A stretch of 64,000 bases of DNA from Dendrosporobacter quercicolus (GTDB lineage: Bacteria; Bacillota; Negativicutes; DSM-1736; Dendrosporobacteraceae), in the NCBI RefSeq assembly GCF_900104455.1, contig NZ_FNHB01000001.1, positions 372,001 through 436,000 on the forward strand, read 5' to 3'. Under the pieces are notes generated by a model, which was given only the letters and a program-made list of their open reading frames with translations, was not told the origin of the DNA and made no database searches. A program made the translations under genes and the position numbers. Shown piece by piece: positions 1-9,322 of this stretch. Position 1 is the first letter of the stretch. Each line of letters starts with the position of its first letter.

Positions 1-1
1 C

Positions 2-61
2 AACAGCCAGACGTATGTCGCCGGCGGACGGATGATTACGCCGCGGGGCTACCGGGTATGA
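2..61 (+). CDS. cobJ: C-terminal end of a precorrin-3B C17-methyltransferase (partial)
   Basis: Only the last 19 codons are inside the window, in the frame starting at base 2 and ending with TGA at 59-61. The tail contains NSQTYVAGGRMITPRGY, which I recognise as the usual C-terminal signature of CobJ/CbiH, the enzyme that methylates C17 and contracts the corrin ring. The stop codon overlaps the ATG of the next gene (ATGA), so the two are translationally coupled. The call rests on a short tail plus operon context. Confidence 0.7.
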   Translation, partial: NSQTYVAGGRMITPRGYRV

Positions 62-819
62 TTCTGGTTTTAGCCGGCACGCAGGATGGCCGGGAGCTGG
101 CCGACCGGCTGGCTCAGGCCGGCTACCGCGTGATGGCGTCGGTCGTCAGCGACTATGGGCGGGAGCTGATCAATAACCGTCAGATTGCTGTTCATGCCGG
201 TCCCCTGGATCAGGCGCAATTGACCGCCCTCGTTGCCCGGCGCGATATTGCCGTAATTGTGGACGCCAGTCATCCCTACGCCCGCAATGTGTCCGGCAAT
301 GCCATGGCTGCCTGCGCTGCGGCGGGAATTCCTTATTTGCGTTATGAACGTCCGGCGACCGAACTGCCGGACTATCCCAAGCTGTATTTGGCCAATGATT
401 ATAAAGTAGCCGCCCAACTTGCCGCCAGCCTGGGGAAAATCATATTTTTAACCACCGGCAGCCGCCGGCTGTCCTTGTTTAAATCGGCGCCGGAACTGGC
501 CGGACACCGCTTGATTGCCAGGGTCCTGCCTGATCCCGCCGTCGTTGCAGAGTGCATTGCCTTAGGCTTTAAACCCGGTGATATTATCGCCATGCAGGGA
601 CCATTTTCGCATGAGCTGAATGTCGCTCTGTTCAGGAAGTATCAGGCAGAGGTAATGATTACCAAAAACAGCGGCAATCTCGGCGGCAGCGATACCAAAC
701 TGACAGCTGCCATCGAGCTGGATTTGCCGGTAGTGGTCATCGAACGTCCTGTTCTTCATTATCCGGCAGTCGTTCACACCGCCTCGGCGGTAATGGAATT
801 TTTAAGGGAGGGTTTATAA
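58..819 (+). CDS. cobK: Precorrin-6A / cobalt-precorrin-6A reductase
   Basis: 253 aa, the normal CobK/CbiJ length. The enzyme reduces the macrocycle of (cobalt-)precorrin-6A with a nicotinamide cofactor in the cytoplasm. The N-terminus has the nucleotide-binding stretch ILVLAGTQDGRELADRL and the C-terminal half carries TKNSGNLGGSDTK, typical of the family. The ATG at 58 overlaps the cobJ stop and the stop (817-819) abuts the next ATG, so this is an interior gene of a tightly packed cobalamin operon. Whether the substrate carries cobalt is not decided by this sequence; the gene set is of the anaerobic type. Confidence 0.93.
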   Translation: MILVLAGTQDGRELADRLAQAGYRVMASVVSDYGRELINNRQIAVHAGPLDQAQLTALVARRDIAVIVDASHPYARNVSGNAMAACAAAGIPYLRYERPATELPDYPKLYLANDYKVAAQLAASLGKIIFLTTGSRRLSLFKSAPELAGHRLIARVLPDPAVVAECIALGFKPGDIIAMQGPFSHELNVALFRKYQAEVMITKNSGNLGGSDTKLTAAIELDLPVVVIERPVLHYPAVVHTASAVMEFLREGL

Positions 820-1446
820 ATGGAATTCATGACAGATCCGGCCGGGATTGAAGCCCGCAGTATGGAAATTATTGCACCGCATTTGACCGGCCTGCAACTT
901 AGTCCCGCCGAAGTTAAAGTATATTCGCGGATGATCCATGCCTCCGGGGATCCCGAATATGCCCCGATCATCCGCATCCATCCTGAGGCCATCAAGGCCG
1001 GCTGCCAGGCGTTAAGCGCCGGCTGCAATATTTACTGCGACGTTGAAATGGTCCGTACCGGTATCAATAAGAACCGCCTGGCCGAATATGGCGGAACGGT
1101 TCAGTGCCTGATCGCTGATCCTGAGATTGCGGCGATTGCCCAAAACAACGGCATTACCCGTTCCATGGCGGCAATGCGCCAATTTGCCGGTCAGCTGGAC
1201 GGGGCAATTGTTGCCATTGGCAATGCGCCGACTGCGCTGTTTGAAGTTCTGGATATCATCAACCGGACCAATATTCGCCCGGCGCTAATTATCGGCGTTC
1301 CGGTCGGTTTTGTGGGTGCGGCCGAATCGAAAGCTTTGCTGCACGAGACAGCCCCTGTTCCTTATATTACGGTATTGGGCAATAAAGGCGGCAGTCCGAT
1401 TGCCGCGGCGACCACCAACGCTCTGGTCTATATGCTGGAAAAATAG
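820..1446 (+). CDS. cbiC: Precorrin-8X / cobalt-precorrin-8 methylmutase
   Basis: 208 aa, standard for CobH/CbiC. It moves a methyl group from C11 to C12 to give hydrogenobyrinate or cobyrinate. N-terminal DPAGIEARSMEIIAPHL, the central DVEMVRTGINK stretch and the C-terminal GNKGGSPIAAA motif are family hallmarks. The start follows a GGGAGG ribosome-binding site at 807-812 and directly abuts cobK. It provides the substrate for the amidating enzyme encoded next. Confidence 0.94.
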   Translation: MEFMTDPAGIEARSMEIIAPHLTGLQLSPAEVKVYSRMIHASGDPEYAPIIRIHPEAIKAGCQALSAGCNIYCDVEMVRTGINKNRLAEYGGTVQCLIADPEIAAIAQNNGITRSMAAMRQFAGQLDGAIVAIGNAPTALFEVLDIINRTNIRPALIIGVPVGFVGAAESKALLHETAPVPYITVLGNKGGSPIAAATTNALVYMLEK

Positions 1447-1477
1447 TTTACTTTACAAACAAGCGGGGTGAGATCCG

Positions 1478-2875
1478 GTGCACAAGCAGAATATACCGCG
1501 GCTGGTGATCGCCGCCACCAGCAGCGGAGCAGGTAAAACCACCATAGTCAGCGGAGTTTTAGCCAGTCTTAAGCAGGCCGGGCGGACTGTCCAGGCCTAT
1601 AAAGTCGGGCCGGATTATATTGATCCCGGGTATCACCGGCTGGCCAGCGGCAAGCCTGGGCACAATCTTGATACCTGGCTGGTGCCGCCTGAAAAACTAA
1701 CGGAACTCTTTACGGCAACGGCCGGCGGCAATGATCTTGTCATCATCGAAGGCGTGATGGGACTGTATGACGGCGGGCGGGAAGGGGTAAGCAGTACGGC
1801 CGCGATTGCCAAGCTGCTTAAAGCTCCGGTTGTTTTGGTCATTGACGTAAAATCCATGGGCGAGAGCGCTGCTGCGATCGCCCTTGGATTTAAGACTTAT
1901 GATCCCGGAGTTAATCTGGCCGGCGTAATTGTTAACCGGGTAGGCTCCGACACGCACCGCCTGATGGTTTGCCAGGCCATCGAAAAGCTTGGTATTCCGG
2001 TTTTAGGCTGCATTTACCGCAATGAAGAGCTGGCATTACCGGAAAGGCATCTGGGCCTGACTCCGGTGACCGAACATTGCGCCGCCGATACACTGGCCGT
2101 CATTTCCGGTCAGATCGGCCGGGAGGTTGATCTGGAGCGTTTGATCCGCCTGGCCGAAACCGCTCCGGCCCTGCCGCTTCCCGCACCGGTTCAGCCGGCT
2201 GTACGGGCGGCTAAGGTTCGCATCGGCGTGGCCGAGGATGAGGCATTTTCCTTTTATTACAAGGAAAGTTTGGCGGTACTGGCTGCCTATGGCGCTGAGT
2301 TGATCTCCTTCAGTCCTCTGAACGACCGGGATCTGCCGGTGGTCGACGGTCTGATTTTTGGTGGCGGCTTTCCCGAAATGTTTGTTGAACGGCTGGCTGC
2401 AAACGCCGGCCTGCGAACCGCCATTCTGACGGCCGGCCGGACGGGTATGCCAATCTACGCTGAATGCGGCGGGTTAATGTATTTAACGGAAAGCATCGCC
2501 GGTTTCGACGGCCGGATTTTTCCCATGGTCGGCTTGGTGCCGGCAACGTCGAGGATGGGCGCTAAACTGCAAACCGTCGGTTATATCAAGGCCGCGGCGC
2601 GTGGGGATAACTTATTGTGCAGCGCCGGCGACGTATTGCAAGGACATGAATTCCATTTTTCGCAAACCATCCCCGCAGCATCCGGCGAAGCGTTTCCCTG
2701 GGCGTTTGATTTCACCAAAATGCGGACAGGGAAGACTTATCCGGGCGGCTACGCCAGCAACAATATATTGGCATCCTATCTGCATATCCATTTTGCCGGT
2801 AATTTGAGAGCAGCCGAAAAATTCGTGCAGCAATGCCGGATTTTTAAACACAGCCGCTCCGGGCGCGGGGAGTGA
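1478..2875 (+). CDS. cbiA: Cobyrinate a,c-diamide synthase
   Basis: 465 aa. Glutamine-dependent amidation of the a and c side chains of cobyrinate, using ATP. An N-terminal dethiobiotin-synthetase-like domain (about residues 5-195) has the P-loop ATSSGAGKTT; a C-terminal class I glutaminase domain (about 245-440) has GGGFPEMF and the nucleophile region AECGGLMYL. The start is a GTG at 1478 behind GCGGGGTGAG; no better start lies in frame. The stop overlaps the start region of cobU. CobB is the synonym used in the aerobic pathway. Confidence 0.95.
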   Translation: MHKQNIPRLVIAATSSGAGKTTIVSGVLASLKQAGRTVQAYKVGPDYIDPGYHRLASGKPGHNLDTWLVPPEKLTELFTATAGGNDLVIIEGVMGLYDGGREGVSSTAAIAKLLKAPVVLVIDVKSMGESAAAIALGFKTYDPGVNLAGVIVNRVGSDTHRLMVCQAIEKLGIPVLGCIYRNEELALPERHLGLTPVTEHCAADTLAVISGQIGREVDLERLIRLAETAPALPLPAPVQPAVRAAKVRIGVAEDEAFSFYYKESLAVLAAYGAELISFSPLNDRDLPVVDGLIFGGGFPEMFVERLAANAGLRTAILTAGRTGMPIYAECGGLMYLTESIAGFDGRIFPMVGLVPATSRMGAKLQTVGYIKAAARGDNLLCSAGDVLQGHEFHFSQTIPAASGEAFPWAFDFTKMRTGKTYPGGYASNNILASYLHIHFAGNLRAAEKFVQQCRIFKHSRSGRGE

Positions 2876-2880
2876 TGAGA

Positions 2881-3453
2881 ATGACGAAAAAAATAATTTT
2901 AGTTACCGGCGGAACCAGAAGCGGTAAAAGCCTGTTTGCCGAACAGTACGCGCAAGCCGCAGGCCGGAAGATCGCTTATATTGCAACGGCGCAAATTTAT
3001 GACAACGAAATGCAAGCCAGGATTGAACTGCACCGCCGGCGCCGCCCGAAAGACTGGAAAACCTTTGAAGCGCCGTACGATGCAGGGCAAGCGATTACCG
3101 TCGCAGCGCAAAGCTGTGATACCATCCTGTTTGACTGTTTAACCATTTATACCAGCAATTTATTGCTGGCGGACGCCGCGCCAGCGGACAAGACGGACCG
3201 TTATGCGTACATTACCGGCGCAGTTGATCAACTGCTGGCCGGCATTCACGCCTGTAACGCTACCGTTATTTTTGTCACCAATGAGGTCGGCATGGGCATT
3301 GTTCCTGAGAATGCTCTGGCCCGTGAATACCGTGATTTGGCCGGTCTGGTCAATCAGCGGGTGGCGGCCGCCGCGGATGAAGTGTATTTAGTGGTTAGCG
3401 GCATTGCAGTGGAACTAAAAAAAATTGCGGCTGAGTTGCCCGGGGGGGATTAG
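2881..3453 (+). CDS. cobU: Adenosylcobinamide kinase / adenosylcobinamide-phosphate guanylyltransferase
   Basis: About 190 aa. It phosphorylates adenosylcobinamide and transfers GMP to give adenosyl-GDP-cobinamide, the activated form used in loop assembly. The P-loop GGTRSGKSLFAEQYA is at the N-terminus and HRRRRPKDW follows the Walker A region, as in CobU. Three in-frame starts exist: GTG 2872, ATG 2875 and ATG 2881. I chose 2881 because GGGGAG at 2867-2872 is then at a good distance, but 2875 is possible. The stop is one base from the cobQ start. Confidence 0.94.
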   Translation: MTKKIILVTGGTRSGKSLFAEQYAQAAGRKIAYIATAQIYDNEMQARIELHRRRRPKDWKTFEAPYDAGQAITVAAQSCDTILFDCLTIYTSNLLLADAAPADKTDRYAYITGAVDQLLAGIHACNATVIFVTNEVGMGIVPENALAREYRDLAGLVNQRVAAAADEVYLVVSGIAVELKKIAAELPGGD

Positions 3454-3454
3454 A

Positions 3455-4975
3455 ATGGCTAGAACAATTATGCTGCAGGGGACAAGCTCCCATGTTGGCA
3501 AAAGTATTCTGACAACAGCATTATGCCGGATTTTTTTACAGGACGGTCAAAAAGTTGTTCCGTTTAAAGCTCAGAATATGGCATTAAATTCTTATGTAAC
3601 CAAAACCGGCGGGGAAATTGGCCGCGCTCAGGTCGCCCAGGCTGAAGCCGCCGGGCTTGACCCAAGGGTGGAAATGAATCCGGTCCTGCTAAAACCCACC
3701 GGAAATTCCTGTTCGCAGGTCATTCTGCTGGGTAAACCCATTGGCAACATGTCGGCAAAAGAGTATCATACCGGTTATAGTTTAAAGGCGCTGGACGTGG
3801 TAAAGCAGAGTTTGCAAAAACTGGCCGACGAGTTTGACACCATTGTCATTGAAGGAGCCGGCAGTCCGGCTGAAGTCAATTTAAAAGCCAACGATATTGT
3901 CAATATGCGCATTGCCAAGCTATTGCAGGCGCCGGTACTTTTGATTGCCGATATTGACCGCGGCGGCGCTTTGGCCGCAGTCGTCGGCACACTGGAATTG
4001 CTGGAGCCTGATGAACGGGATCTGGTCAAAGGCATCATTATCAACAAATTCCGCGGTGATATTAATTTACTGAAACCGGCGCTGGAGTTTCTGGAAACGA
4101 AAACCGGCAAACCGGTGGCGGGCGTTATTCCGCATTTGGATGATTTGGGCATTGACGATGAGGATTCGGTATCGCTTGACGACAAGGCGCTGTCCGGTAA
4201 AACGGCTGAAATCGAGATTGCCGTACTGCGTACGCCGAAAATATCCAACTTTACCGATTTTGATCCGCTGGACAGTGAACCGGATGTTGCCGTACGTTAT
4301 GTGCAAAAAGGCGAACCGATCGGCAGGCCGGATTTGTTGATCCTGCCAGGCAGTAAGAATACGACGGAGGATTTACTGTATTTGCGTAAAGCCGGCTATG
4401 AAACTGAAATCAAAGCGCTGGCCGCCGCCGGTACGCCCGTTGTTGGCATTTGCGGCGGTTATCAGATGCTGGGACAGACTATTTTTGACCCGGAGCATAC
4501 GGAATCGGAGCTGGAGAGCATTGAAGGGCTGGGCTTGCTGAATACCAGAACCACTTTCGCCGCCGATAAAGTCACGCATCAGGTAACTTTAGGCTGCCAG
4601 GGTAGCGGATTCTTGGGCATTTCATTTACCGGGGAAAATATGCAAGGTTACGAAATACATATGGGGCTGACCGACTTTTTAACGCCGGTACGGCATGCGT
4701 TTACGATAACCAGCCGTTCGGGCCAGGGGGTAAACCATCAGGATGGCGTCATTAGCGAGGACGGGTTGATCATGGGCACTTACGTTCATGGCATTTTTGA
4801 TAATGATGCCTATCGCCGGGCTATTTTGGATGCGATCAGAAGAAAAAAAGGACTACGTCCGGTTGGCGCAGTATTAAATAGCAATAAGCGCAAACAGGCA
4901 AGCTATGACCGGCTGGCTGAGGTTGTCAGGGGCAATCTGGATATGAAGTTAATTTATCGGGTGATGGGGAATTAA
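3455..4975 (+). CDS. cobQ: Cobyric acid synthase
   Basis: 506 aa. It amidates the b, d, e and g side chains of adenosylcobyrinate a,c-diamide with glutamine and ATP. The N-terminal P-loop-type domain starts MARTIMLQGTSSHVGKS; the C-terminal class I glutaminase domain holds the nucleophile elbow VGICGGYQMLG (about residue 332) and the catalytic histidine in TYVHGIFDN. The ATG at 3455 sits one base after the cobU stop and behind the CGGGGGGG run that serves as its ribosome-binding site. An upstream in-frame extension inside cobU is not needed. Confidence 0.96.
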   Translation: MARTIMLQGTSSHVGKSILTTALCRIFLQDGQKVVPFKAQNMALNSYVTKTGGEIGRAQVAQAEAAGLDPRVEMNPVLLKPTGNSCSQVILLGKPIGNMSAKEYHTGYSLKALDVVKQSLQKLADEFDTIVIEGAGSPAEVNLKANDIVNMRIAKLLQAPVLLIADIDRGGALAAVVGTLELLEPDERDLVKGIIINKFRGDINLLKPALEFLETKTGKPVAGVIPHLDDLGIDDEDSVSLDDKALSGKTAEIEIAVLRTPKISNFTDFDPLDSEPDVAVRYVQKGEPIGRPDLLILPGSKNTTEDLLYLRKAGYETEIKALAAAGTPVVGICGGYQMLGQTIFDPEHTESELESIEGLGLLNTRTTFAADKVTHQVTLGCQGSGFLGISFTGENMQGYEIHMGLTDFLTPVRHAFTITSRSGQGVNHQDGVISEDGLIMGTYVHGIFDNDAYRRAILDAIRRKKGLRPVGAVLNSNKRKQASYDRLAEVVRGNLDMKLIYRVMGN

Positions 4976-4976
4976 T

Positions 4977-5918
4977 ATGGAGAAATATTTGCCGGTATTC
5001 GCCGTTGTGATCGACGGCCTGATTGGCGACCCGCGCATTTCATGGCACCCGGTTGTTCTAATTGGCCGGTTAATTGCCTGGCTGGAAGCGAAATTATTGC
5101 GGCCGGCCGCGTCAGCCAAGCATAAGCAGTGGTCAGGGTTAGTCCTGGTTCTGGCAGTGCTGGGTATTTCGTATACGGCGGTCTGGGGACTGCTGGCGGT
5201 ATTGGCGGCGCTTCATCCGATGGCGGCGCTGGCCGGCGGGGCGCTGCTCCTAAGCTTTTCTATTTCACCCCACAGTCTGGCGGAAGCCGGCCGGGAAATC
5301 AAGCAGTATCTACTTAAGCAAGATTTGGATCAGGCCAGATACAAAGTCGGCTGGATTGTGGGACGGGATACGAAACAGCTTGATGTCCGGGAAATCACCA
5401 GAGCTACAGTCGAAACAATCGCTGAAAACATTGTTGACGGCATAATTTCACCCTTATTTTATTTTGCAATTGGCGGCGTTCCCCTGGCCTTTTTATACCG
5501 CGCGGTGAATACGCTGGATTCCATGGTCGGGTATAAAAATACCAAGTACCTTGATTTTGGGCGGGTTGCCGCCAGGACTGACGATGTGTTTAATTATATT
5601 CCCGCCAGAATAACCGCTGTGCTGATCATTCTGGCCGCCTTTATTCTGCGGTACGATGCAGGAGGCGCTTACCGGGCGGTCCGGCGGGACGCCCGCAAGC
5701 ATCCCAGTCCCAACAGCGGCTATTCGGAAGCAGGCGTAGCCGGCGCTTTAGGAATAAGGCTTGGCGGTATGAACTATTATGGCGGCGTGCAATCATTCCG
5801 GGCCTATATGGGACAAGAGCTTCACCCGTTACAGCCTGTTCACATCAAACAAACCATAGGGATCATGTTCGTGGCAACCGGCTTATTTATGACCGGCGTG
5901 GTCTTGTTGCACCGCTAA
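4977..5918 (+). CDS. cbiB: Adenosylcobinamide-phosphate synthase
   Basis: 313 aa polytopic membrane protein. It attaches (R)-1-amino-2-propanol phosphate, made by CobD from PduX product, to adenosylcobyric acid. Several hydrophobic segments are visible (for example about residues 50-75, 80-100, 205-225 and 290-310). VIDGLIGDPRISWHPV at the N-terminus, the VETIAENIVDGIISPLFYF stretch and AVNTLDSMVGYKN are family signatures. It starts one base after the cobQ stop. Named CobD in the aerobic nomenclature, which clashes with the decarboxylase cobD further down. Confidence 0.95.
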   Translation: MEKYLPVFAVVIDGLIGDPRISWHPVVLIGRLIAWLEAKLLRPAASAKHKQWSGLVLVLAVLGISYTAVWGLLAVLAALHPMAALAGGALLLSFSISPHSLAEAGREIKQYLLKQDLDQARYKVGWIVGRDTKQLDVREITRATVETIAENIVDGIISPLFYFAIGGVPLAFLYRAVNTLDSMVGYKNTKYLDFGRVAARTDDVFNYIPARITAVLIILAAFILRYDAGGAYRAVRRDARKHPSPNSGYSEAGVAGALGIRLGGMNYYGGVQSFRAYMGQELHPLQPVHIKQTIGIMFVATGLFMTGVVLLHR

Positions 5919-5948
5919 TGAACCCGGGGAGGATGACACATCAATATA

Positions 5949-6695
5949 ATGCAGGATTTTATTACCGGATTACAATTTTTAACCCGAATTAAGCTTGTCA
6001 ATCAAACCGACTGGTCACCGGAAAAATTCGGCCGCAGTGTAAAGTACTTCCCTTTGGTCGGGGCTGTGTTAGGGATGGTTCTGGCCTTTGCCGCCTACGC
6101 TTTAATCAGCTTACTGCCGCTCATCGGGATTTATTTGCCGCCCCATATTGTTGCCGCTGTTCTTCTGGCTTTCACCATTGCCTTGTCGGGCGGGATACAG
6201 TGCGATGGCTTCATGGACACGATGGACGGGATATTTTCCGGGCGCTCCAAAGAGCGCATGCTCGAAATTATGAAAGACAGCCGGGTCGGAGCGAACGGGG
6301 TGACGGCTTTTTGCTCGCTTATGCTGATCAAATGGTCGCTGCTTTTGGATCTGCCGCCGGCTGATTTGCCAATTGCTCTGTTCATCATGCCGGTTTTAGG
6401 CCGGTTTGCCATGGTGGTAGGCATTACGCTATTTCCTTACGCCAGGCCGGACGGCATTGGCAAGGCCTTTGCCAATCATGCCACGAAAAAGTCCTTGCTG
6501 CTCGCACTCTTGCTGGCCGCTTTGCTGACAGCGCCAGCTGCGGCCAAGGGCCTGGCTGCCCTTGCGGTAACAATCCTTGCCGCTTACGCCTTCAGCAGTT
6601 ATATTACCAAACTGCTGGACGGCCTGACCGGTGATATTTACGGCGCGCTGACGGAAATTACGGAAATTCTGGTTTTGTTGGTATTTGTCCTATAA
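5949..6695 (+). CDS. cobS: Adenosylcobinamide-GDP ribazoletransferase (cobalamin synthase)
   Basis: 248 aa integral membrane enzyme joining adenosyl-GDP-cobinamide with alpha-ribazole (phosphate). The CDP-alcohol-phosphatidyltransferase-like metal-binding motif is seen in CDGFMDTMDGIFSGR, followed by KDSRVGANGV. Five to six hydrophobic segments fit the family. The ATG at 5949 is about 15 bases after GGGGAGG, a slightly long spacing, but I see no better in-frame start. No cobT or alpha-ribazole kinase gene lies in this window. Confidence 0.95.
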   Translation: MQDFITGLQFLTRIKLVNQTDWSPEKFGRSVKYFPLVGAVLGMVLAFAAYALISLLPLIGIYLPPHIVAAVLLAFTIALSGGIQCDGFMDTMDGIFSGRSKERMLEIMKDSRVGANGVTAFCSLMLIKWSLLLDLPPADLPIALFIMPVLGRFAMVVGITLFPYARPDGIGKAFANHATKKSLLLALLLAALLTAPAAAKGLAALAVTILAAYAFSSYITKLLDGLTGDIYGALTEITEILVLLVFVL

Positions 6696-6719
6696 AAAGA
6701 AGCTTAACTGGAGATATTT

Positions 6720-7598
6720 ATGTTTGCATGTGTTAAAGCACCCGGTTCGTGCGGCGAATTGGTTCAGGGCGCCATTGATGGCCGGAGTTTTCTGGTCACC
6801 TGTCCCATTGATGTCTATTCTACCGCAACTTTAACTGCACATTCCTCACTGCTTGTAAAAGCCGGGCCCAAAGTACAAGCGGCCGTAGCCAGAACCTTGA
6901 CCTACTTGGCGATTGCTGACCCGGCTTTTCAGCTTACTGTCCAATCCGTTCTGCCACAGGGCAAAGGGATGGCTTCAAGCAGCGCCGATATCAGCGCTGC
7001 CTGTCAGGCCGTTGCCCTGCGTGCGGGCAAGCGTCTGACGCCTGCGGAAATTGCCGCAATTGCGACAGCGATTGAACCGACGGATGGGATTTTTTTCCCG
7101 GGGATTGTCCGGTTTGACCATTTAAAAGCAACGGCCAGCCGCTATCTGGGAGAGCCTCCGCCGATAACGATTGCTGTGTTTGATACCGGCGGCGAAATTG
7201 ATACGCTGTATTTTAACCGGCGAAGGGATTTAATGGGCCTGAATGCCGCGAAGGAGAAGCAGGTGCGGCAAGCCCTGGACTTGGTCAGCGAAGGCCTGCG
7301 GACAGGCGCGGCTGAGCTGATTGGCCGCGGGGCAACACTAAGCGCTGTGGCCAATCAGTCGATCTTGTATAAACCCTGTTTAGAAACAGTCATTCGTCTT
7401 GCCGAAGACTATGCTGCGGTCGGCGTAAGCGCAGCCCACAGCGGAACCGTGCTGGGCATTATGTTTAAATCAAACCGGCTGGACTGCTATGAACATTGTA
7501 TTGCGGCAGTGCGGCAGGCTTGTCCGGAGATACGTTTTATCAAAACTGTCCGTCTGATTTCAGGCGGACTGCAAATAGCAGGTGTTAACGATGAATAA
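6720..7598 (+). CDS. pduX: L-threonine kinase, GHMP kinase family
   Basis: 292 aa. It phosphorylates L-threonine to L-threonine O-3-phosphate, the substrate of the CobD decarboxylase encoded next; the pair makes the aminopropanol-phosphate linker. The N-terminus KAPGSCGELVQG and the glycine/serine-rich GHMP ATP-binding motif LPQGKGMASSSADISAA (about residues 78-94) support the family. AHSGTVLGIMF near the C-terminus is the third GHMP motif. Its end overlaps cobD by 8 bases, supporting the pathway assignment over other GHMP kinases. Confidence 0.9.
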   Translation: MFACVKAPGSCGELVQGAIDGRSFLVTCPIDVYSTATLTAHSSLLVKAGPKVQAAVARTLTYLAIADPAFQLTVQSVLPQGKGMASSSADISAACQAVALRAGKRLTPAEIAAIATAIEPTDGIFFPGIVRFDHLKATASRYLGEPPPITIAVFDTGGEIDTLYFNRRRDLMGLNAAKEKQVRQALDLVSEGLRTGAAELIGRGATLSAVANQSILYKPCLETVIRLAEDYAAVGVSAAHSGTVLGIMFKSNRLDCYEHCIAAVRQACPEIRFIKTVRLISGGLQIAGVNDE

Positions 7599-8694
7599 TA
7601 CCGTCAATTTCGAACATGGCGGAAATATATATAAAGCCCTGCGCCAAAGCGGTGCAGGGCAGGATGATTTTTTGGATTTCAGCGCCAATATCAATCCGCT
7701 GGGACTGGCCGGCAACGTGCGCGAGGCTGTAATCCGTTCCCTGGAGGATGTCATTCATTACCCCGATGCCGAAGCGCATGATTTAAAATTGGCGATTGCT
7801 GATTTTTACCGGCTGAATTACGATGCGATCACTGTTGGCAACGGAGCGGTAGAACTAATCTATGTTCTTTGTCATATGCTAAAGCCTGAGCGTGTGCTTA
7901 TTCCTGTTCCGGCTTTCAGTGAGTATGAACGGGCTGCGGCGGCGGCGGGAGCAAAAGTGGATTATTACTTTTTGGCGGAAGCCAATGGGTTTGAACTGCG
8001 GCCGGACGGAATCATTCCTATGCTGAAAGGCATTGATATTGTCTTTATCGGCAATCCTAACAATCCGACAGGCACCTTGTTGACCAGACAGGAGTTAGAA
8101 GAGCTCATTGAGGCGGCGAACCGGGTGGGCTGCCTGGTGGTTATTGATGAGTCGTTTATTGAATTTCTGCCCGATGACGGCGAATATACCTGCCGGCCAT
8201 TGATTAAACATTATGCCAATCTGGTGATTATTCACTCGCTTACTAAGTTTTACGCCATTCCCGGCCTGCGGTTAGGCTTTGCTTTGACTCCGCCGGAGCT
8301 GGCGAACAGGCTGAATGCAGGCAAAGATCCCTGGAATGTGAATACTCTGGCCCAGGCCGCCGGAGTAGCTGCATTTCAAAATGCCGAATACCGGTCAAAA
8401 ACCAAAGCTGTCGTTCAACAGGCCAGGCAGGAATTATTCAGCAGCCTTGCCGGGATCGATAAAATTAAGCCTTATCAGCCGACAGTCAATTTTGTTCTAA
8501 TCAAGCTTACCGCCGCCCGAATTACGGCCGGCGAATTGCAGCGGCGTTTGTTCGTCCGCAGGATTCTGGTAAGAGATTGCAGCAATTATCCCGGCTTGTC
8601 GCCGGTTTATCTGCGGCTGGCAGTTAAACTGCCGGAACAAAATTTACGATTGCTCAACGCTTTACAAGAATTCTTAACAGGTGGTGACCGATAA
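7591..8694 (+). CDS. cobD: L-threonine-O-3-phosphate decarboxylase
   Basis: 367 aa PLP enzyme of the histidinol-phosphate aminotransferase fold. It decarboxylates threonine phosphate to (R)-1-amino-2-propanol phosphate. N-terminal HGGNIYKALRQSG and DFSANINPLGL are typical; the PLP lysine is in the HSLTKFYAIPGLRLGF segment and NPNNPTGTLL binds the cofactor ring. I chose ATG 7591 (AGGTG at 7580-7584) over GTG 7582. It overlaps pduX and its stop shares a base with the cobC start (TAATG). HisC is the alternative, but the context favours CobD. Confidence 0.92.
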   Translation: MNNTVNFEHGGNIYKALRQSGAGQDDFLDFSANINPLGLAGNVREAVIRSLEDVIHYPDAEAHDLKLAIADFYRLNYDAITVGNGAVELIYVLCHMLKPERVLIPVPAFSEYERAAAAAGAKVDYYFLAEANGFELRPDGIIPMLKGIDIVFIGNPNNPTGTLLTRQELEELIEAANRVGCLVVIDESFIEFLPDDGEYTCRPLIKHYANLVIIHSLTKFYAIPGLRLGFALTPPELANRLNAGKDPWNVNTLAQAAGVAAFQNAEYRSKTKAVVQQARQELFSSLAGIDKIKPYQPTVNFVLIKLTAARITAGELQRRLFVRRILVRDCSNYPGLSPVYLRLAVKLPEQNLRLLNALQEFLTGGDR

Positions 8695-9299
8695 TGACCA
8701 GAGTGATTTTTGTCCGACATGGCCAGACCGTGTGGAATGTAGAATTAAAATATCAGGGGCATGCCGATATTGCCCTGACAGATTTAGGTATTAGCCAGGC
8801 CCAAAAAGTCGCCGCCCGTTTGGCCGGGGAAAAAATCGCGGCTGTCTATGCCAGTGATTTAAGCCGCGCTTATCAAACAGCGGAACGTATTGCCGAGCAT
8901 CATCAGCTGAACGTTGTTGCCGTTCCTGAATTCCGCGAGATTAACTTTGGCGAGTGGGAGGGCCTGAATTACACCAAAATTCACGACAAATGGCCGGAGA
9001 TCATGGGCCTGATGTTCACTAAGCCGGATGAAATAAAAATTCCGGGCGGTGAAACTTTCCGTGAGTTAAAGGAACGGGCGCAAACCGGCCTGGCGCGTTT
9101 AATCGCCAGCCATGACCAGGAAACGATTGTTGTTGTTTCCCATGGCGGAACGATCCGGACAATACTTTGCGCCGCTCTTGATATCCATTTAAACAAGGTC
9201 TGGAATATCCAGCAGGACAACACTGCCGTTAATATCATTGAATATCATGACAACCGTACGATTGTTTCGCTGGTGAATGATACACACCATCTTAACTAA
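8694..9299 (+). CDS. cobC: Alpha-ribazole-5'-phosphate phosphatase, histidine phosphatase superfamily
   Basis: 201 aa. The phosphohistidine motif VRHGQTVWN is at residues 6-14, the second catalytic region SHGGTIRTIL near residue 150, and EINFGEWEGL in between, all standard for the phosphoglycerate-mutase-like branch. In a cobalamin operon this family removes the phosphate from alpha-ribazole phosphate or adenosylcobalamin phosphate. It is the last gene of the operon, followed by a strong hairpin. Sequence alone cannot exclude a general phosphatase. Confidence 0.85.
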   Translation: MTRVIFVRHGQTVWNVELKYQGHADIALTDLGISQAQKVAARLAGEKIAAVYASDLSRAYQTAERIAEHHQLNVVAVPEFREINFGEWEGLNYTKIHDKWPEIMGLMFTKPDEIKIPGGETFRELKERAQTGLARLIASHDQETIVVVSHGGTIRTILCAALDIHLNKVWNIQQDNTAVNIIEYHDNRTIVSLVNDTHHLN

Positions 9300-9322
9300 A
9301 CGGCTTGCCGGGTTTCATTAAA

